Source: Thermus arciformis
GTDB taxonomy: Bacteria > Deinococcota > Deinococci > Deinococcales > Thermaceae
NCBI RefSeq assembly: GCF_900102145.1
Contig: NZ_FNBC01000018.1
Location: 1 to 46,355, forward strand
DNA length: 46,355 bases
Direction of reading: 5' to 3'
The notes below the pieces were generated by a model, which worked only from the letters and a program-made list of their open reading frames with translations, was not told the origin of the DNA and searched no databases. How positions within the stretch are numbered: the first letter of the stretch is position 1; the number at the start of each line of letters is the position of its first letter. The position numbers and the translations under genes were made by a program. Positions 43,213-46,355 of this stretch are shown one piece after another.

Positions 43213-44744
43213 TCCACGCCGTCTTACGGGAGCTTGAGAAGGAGCTCCCCGCCCAGAACCTGGGCCTGGCCTTCCCCGAGGAGGGGACGGTGGCCGTCCT
43301 CCTCAAGGGGCGAAGCGGGCGCCTTTTCAACCTCGTCCTCCACCACCGCCCGCCCACCCCGAGCCTCGCCCTGGAGCCGGGGAGGCTTCAGGGGGAACCC
43401 AAGACCCCCTTCCAGCGCCAGCTCCAGGCCCGGGTCAAGGGGCCTTTGGTGGAGGCGAGCCAGCTCAAGCTGGACCGGGTGGCCTTCTTCCGCTTCGCCG
43501 GGGAGAAGGGCTTCGTGGACACGCCCCCCTCGGTCCTGGTCTTGGAGGCCACGGGCCGCAACGCCAACCTCCTCCTCCTGGACGAGGAAGGCCGGATCCT
43601 GGGGGTGGACCGGCCCATCACCAAGGAGGTGAACCGCTACCGGGAGCTGAGGCCGGGCCTCCCCTACACCCCCCCGCCCCCCTACGCCAAGCTGGACCCG
43701 AGGACGCTAAGGGAGGAAGACCTCCGCCCCCTCCTGGGCAGGCCCCTCAAGGAGGTGGTCCGGCACGTGGACGGGGTGGGGCAGGAGCTCATGGGGGAGC
43801 TCGCCCGGCGGGCCGGCCTCACCCCCGAGACCCCCCTGGACGAGGCGGGGCTTGGGCGGGTGTACCAGGCCCTAAAGACCCTGGTGGAGGACCCCGCCTT
43901 GCGCACCGAGCTTTCCGAGGAGCTTCGGGCCCGCTGGGCCGAGGAGGAGAAGGAGGCCTTGAGGAAACCCCTCCTCGAGGCCCTGGACCGGGAGGTCCGG
44001 ACGCTTCGGGCGAGGCTTAGGGACTACCAGGAGGCCCTGGAGCGGCTGGAGGAGGCCGAGGCCCTCCGAGGGAAGGCCGACCTCCTCCTCGCCTGGCTCA
44101 AGGAGGTGCCCAAGGGGGCGGAAAAGGCGGTCCTCCAGGGCTTTGACGGGAAGCCCGTGGAGATCCCCTTAGACCCCGCCCTCTCCCCCCAGGAGAACGC
44201 CCAGAAGCTCTACCAGCGGGCGAGGCGCCTCGAGGCCCTCGCGGAAAGGGCCCTGGACCTCATCCCCCAAACCGAGGCCAAAATCCGCGAGCTGGAAGCG
44301 GAAAAGGAAAGGCTCAAGACCCTGGACCTGGAGGGCCTCCTCGCCCTCCGAAGGCCCAAGGGGGAAAAGGGCCTTAGGATCGGGCTCCGCTACACCTCCC
44401 CTTCCGGGTTTTTGGTCCTGGTGGGCCGGAACGCCAAGGAGAACGACCTCCTCACCCGCGCCGCCCACTCCGAGGACCTCTGGTTCCACGCCCAGGGGGT
44501 GCCGGGAAGCCACGTGGTCCTGAAGGCCGAGGGGAAGAACCCGCCCCTGGAGGACCTCCTCTTCGCCGCGAGGCTCGCCGCCTACCACTCCAAGGCCCGG
44601 GGGGAGAGGCAGGTGCCCGTGGACTACACCCGCAAAAAGCACGTGTGGCGGCCCAGGAAGGCCGCCCCGGGCCAGGTGCTCTACACGGGGGCCAAGACCC
44701 TCTTCGTGGAGGGCACCCTCCCCGAGGAGGCCCGGGAGGAGTAA
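43197..44744 (+). CDS. rqcH: Rqc2/RqcH-family NFACT protein (ribosome quality control)
   Basis: Binds the stalled 50S-peptidyl-tRNA and directs Ala-tailing. 515 residues from ATG 43197 ([17 protein letters not shown]). NFACT-N (1-~190), two HhH-like helices and a coiled coil (~255-400), then NFACT-R with [34 protein letters not shown] and [19 protein letters not shown]. The tail is short. Its products are degraded by ClpXP, which is encoded at 34-36 kb. It overlaps trmI by 16 bases. Confidence 0.9.
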   Translation: MEGLLIHAVLRELEKELPAQNLGLAFPEEGTVAVLLKGRSGRLFNLVLHHRPPTPSLALEPGRLQGEPKTPFQRQLQARVKGPLVEASQLKLDRVAFFRFAGEKGFVDTPPSVLVLEATGRNANLLLLDEEGRILGVDRPITKEVNRYRELRPGLPYTPPPPYAKLDPRTLREEDLRPLLGRPLKEVVRHVDGVGQELMGELARRAGLTPETPLDEAGLGRVYQALKTLVEDPALRTELSEELRARWAEEEKEALRKPLLEALDREVRTLRARLRDYQEALERLEEAEALRGKADLLLAWLKEVPKGAEKAVLQGFDGKPVEIPLDPALSPQENAQKLYQRARRLEALAERALDLIPQTEAKIRELEAEKERLKTLDLEGLLALRRPKGEKGLRIGLRYTSPSGFLVLVGRNAKENDLLTRAAHSEDLWFHAQGVPGSHVVLKAEGKNPPLEDLLFAARLAAYHSKARGERQVPVDYTRKKHVWRPRKAAPGQVLYTGAKTLFVEGTLPEEAREE

Positions 44745-44755
44745 ACTCGGGCTTC

Positions 44756-45118
44756 GTGAGGCGCGTGATGTTCCACGCCAAGATCCACCGGGCCACCGTG
44801 ACGGAGGCCGACCTCCACTACGTGGGCTCGGTGACGGTGGACCAAGAGCTCCTGGATGCGGCGGGCATCCTTCCCTACGAGCAGGTGGACATCTACGACA
44901 TCACCAACGGGGCCCGGCTCACCACCTACGCCCTTCCCGGGGAAAGGGGTTCCGGGGAGGTGAAGATCAACGGGGCCGCGGCCCACCTGGTGCGGCCAGG
45001 GGACCTGGTGATCCTCGTGGCCTACGGGGTTTTTGAAGAGGAGGAGGCGAGAAGCCTCAAGCCCACCGTGGTCCTGGTGGACGAGAAAAACCGCATCCTG
45101 GAGGTGCGCAAAGGGTGA
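44756..45118 (+). CDS. panD: Aspartate 1-decarboxylase
   Basis: Makes beta-alanine for pantothenate. A pyruvoyl enzyme: self-cleavage at G24-S25 ([13 protein letters not shown]) makes the pyruvoyl group. 120 residues from GTG 44756 ([20 protein letters not shown]), 11 bases after the rqcH stop. [20 protein letters not shown] and [17 protein letters not shown] are typical. Overlaps the next gene by four bases (GTGA). Confidence 0.96.
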   Translation: MRRVMFHAKIHRATVTEADLHYVGSVTVDQELLDAAGILPYEQVDIYDITNGARLTTYALPGERGSGEVKINGAAAHLVRPGDLVILVAYGVFEEEEARSLKPTVVLVDEKNRILEVRKG

Positions 45119-45966
45119 GCCGCCTCAAGCTTTACCTGGACCTCGTCCGCTTTGAGCACACCCTCTTCGCCCTCCCCTTCGCCTACGGGGGGATGCTCCT
45201 TGCGGCCGGGGGGTGGCCGGGGTGGCGCACCTTCCTCCTCGTCACCCTGGCCATGGTGGGAGCCAGGACCATGGCCATGGCCTTAAACCGCCTCATTGAC
45301 TGGCGGCTGGACGCCTTAAACCCCAGGACCCAAAACCGCCACCTGCCCAGGGGGCTCGTCAAGCCCTGGGAGACCCTGGCCCTCGCCCTCTTCGGCCTCC
45401 TCCTCCTGGTCTACGCCGGGCTCCACCTCAACCCCCTCACCGCCAGGCTCCTCCCCGTGGCCGTCTTCTTCCTCGTCTTCTACAGCTACACCAAGCGCTT
45501 CACCTGGCTTTGCCACTACGTGCTGGGCCTCACCATCGGGGCGGCGGCCGCCGGGGGGTGGATCGCCGTCACGGGGAGCTTCGCCCCCACGGCCTACGCC
45601 CTTTGGACGGGGGTGGGGCTTTGGATCGCGGGGTTTGACATCCTCTACGCCACCCAGGACTACGCCTTTGACCGGGCCCATGGGGTGAAGAGCATCCCCG
45701 CCCGCTTCGGGATCCCTAAGGCCCTCTGGGTGGCCCGGGCAAGCCACCTCCTGGCCTGGCTCGCCTTCCTCTTAGCCGGGGTGGGCTACGGCGCCGGGCC
45801 CCTTTACTACCTGGGCCTCCTCCTCGTGGGGGGGCTTCTCCTCCTGGAGCACCGCCTGGTCTCCCCCGAGGACCTCTCCAAGGTGGACGTGGCCTTCTTC
45901 CAGGCGAACGTGGGGGTGAGCCTGGGGATGTTCCTCTTCATCGTGCTGGACCTCTTCGTGGCCTAA
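45115..45966 (+). CDS. UbiA-family prenyltransferase (probably menaquinone, MqnP-type)
   Basis: 283 residues, about eight or nine membrane helices. The first Asp-rich motif [15 protein letters not shown] (~59-73) and the second [13 protein letters not shown] (~180-192) bind Mg2+-prenyl diphosphate. The GTG start overlaps the panD stop. Thermus makes menaquinone by the futalosine route (known), where a UbiA-like MqnP attaches the prenyl chain, so that is the likely role (inference). The TAA stop is the first part of repeat copy D. Confidence 0.85.
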   Translation: MSRLKLYLDLVRFEHTLFALPFAYGGMLLAAGGWPGWRTFLLVTLAMVGARTMAMALNRLIDWRLDALNPRTQNRHLPRGLVKPWETLALALFGLLLLVYAGLHLNPLTARLLPVAVFFLVFYSYTKRFTWLCHYVLGLTIGAAAAGGWIAVTGSFAPTAYALWTGVGLWIAGFDILYATQDYAFDRAHGVKSIPARFGIPKALWVARASHLLAWLAFLLAGVGYGAGPLYYLGLLLVGGLLLLEHRLVSPEDLSKVDVAFFQANVGVSLGMFLFIVLDLFVA

Positions 45967-46031
45967 GTGGCTGCACGTTGATTTCGCAACACGGGTTGCC
46001 CCAAATAAGGCTTGGAAAGGTCCTTTTGGCC
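45964..46031 (-). repeat. Dispersed TA-flanked hairpin element, copy D (cut by the IS)
   Basis: On the plus strand it begins CTAAGTGGCTGCACG, continues TTGATTTCGCAACACGG and AAATAAGGCTTGG, and stops at TCCTTTTGGC near 46031. The hairpin end is missing, and sequence leading to an IS1634-type transposase follows. TAAG gives the stop of the prenyltransferase gene. Confidence 0.8.
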
Positions 46032-46355
46032 GACATTCCGCACCCCTCGTTCCTTGGCCTTAGGATTTTGGGATGGAAACCACACCCAACCTACAGGTGT
46101 ACGACCTGGGCCACCTGGGCCTGGTGGCCAGCATCCTGGATCAGATAGGACTGGTACAGACCGTAGACCGGTTCGTGGGCCCAAGGCCGGGCGAAAAGGT
46201 CTCCACTGGCATGGCCCTCAAGGCCGCCATACTGAACGCCCTGGGCTTCGTCACCTCTCCCCTCTACCTCTTCGGCCACTTCTTCCAGGGCAAGCCCACC
46301 GAGCTGCTCCTGGGGCCCGGCATCACCCCCGAACTTTTGAACGACGACCGCATGG
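46032..46355 (+). mobile_element. IS1634-type insertion sequence, left end (runs off right edge)
   Basis: Starts where repeat copy D breaks off (about 46032) and contains the transposase start at 46073. The right end is outside the window. The exact terminal inverted repeat cannot be set from one end. Confidence 0.65.
46073..46355 (+). CDS. IS1634-family transposase, N-terminal part
   Basis: ATG 46073, open to the right edge (94 codons seen). NLQVYDLGHLGLVASILDQI, LVQTVDRFVGPRPGEKVSTG and LKAAILNALGFVTSPLYLF match the DUF4277 N-terminal domain of IS1634-family DDE transposases. No catalytic residues are in the visible part. Confidence 0.8.
   Translation, partial: METTPNLQVYDLGHLGLVASILDQIGLVQTVDRFVGPRPGEKVSTGMALKAAILNALGFVTSPLYLFGHFFQGKPTELLLGPGITPELLNDDRM

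Overview
The window is GC-rich bacterial chromosome from the genus Thermus. The evidence is the very high GC content, strong G/C third-position bias, tightly overlapping ATGA/GTGA junctions, the pilA1-pilA2-pilA3-comZ-pilA4 natural-transformation locus, and proteins such as ClpP, PanD and TrmI that look like Thermus proteins. L19 (rplS) differs at many positions from the T. thermophilus protein as I remember it, so I leave the species open. The window lies between two insertion sequences: the 3' end of an IS4-type transposase at the left edge and the 5' end of an IS1634-type transposase at the right edge.

Layout. 1-3.9 kb is a decayed accessory stretch: a lipoprotein cut by the left IS, a TPR/BTAD regulator split by one in-frame TGA, and a VapBC-like pair whose toxin is broken twice. 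3.9-6.8 kb is the glycolytic operon gap-pgk-tpiA (minus). 6.9-13.7 kb is a close-packed plus operon: bioY, a nitrilase-family gene, smpB, amidase, GerMN gene, smc, mazG-like. 13.7-18 kb carries peroxiredoxin, a membrane metallopeptidase plus zinc-ribbon pair behind a probable Mn2+ (yybP-ykoY) riboswitch, a thiosulfate sulfurtransferase, sdaA and an orphan NarL-type regulator. 18-20 kb is khpA-rimM-trmD-rplS (minus). 20-22.2 kb is trpS, scpA, tRNA-Leu(CAG) and DUF503. 22.2-23.6 kb is an orphan DUF433 antitoxin and a thiolase. 23.7-27.8 kb is the type IV pilin/competence cluster. 27.9-29.2 kb holds a small coiled-coil membrane protein, an orphan MNT antitoxin and a Uma2-type nuclease. 29.2-38 kb has metH, pncB, clpX-clpP-tig, tRNA-Leu(TAG), tRNA-His and a rhodanese. 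38.1-46 kb is a second close-packed plus operon: carB, darA, dsbA-like, trmI, rqcH, panD and a UbiA-family prenyltransferase.

The most unusual thing I found is a dispersed element of about 100 bp, present five times (1514-1614, 3704-3806, 19666-19717, 34306-34408, 45964-~46031). Full copies contain a 12-bp GC hairpin followed by a conserved tail. The ends are TAAGT...ACTTA and the outer TA behaves like a target duplication. One copy sits inside the PIN toxin gene, and deleting it together with one TA restores the reading frame exactly. In every copy an edge supplies the stop codon of the adjoining gene, and one copy supplies the stops of both genes of a convergent pair. This looks like a TA-targeting, MITE/REP-like element that lands at stop codons in a GC-rich genome.

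Other points of note: three antitoxin genes whose toxins are all broken, a 42-bp perfect palindrome between the two major-type pilin genes, a BirA-like operator over the bioY promoter, and an Smc with a non-canonical LSLGE signature.
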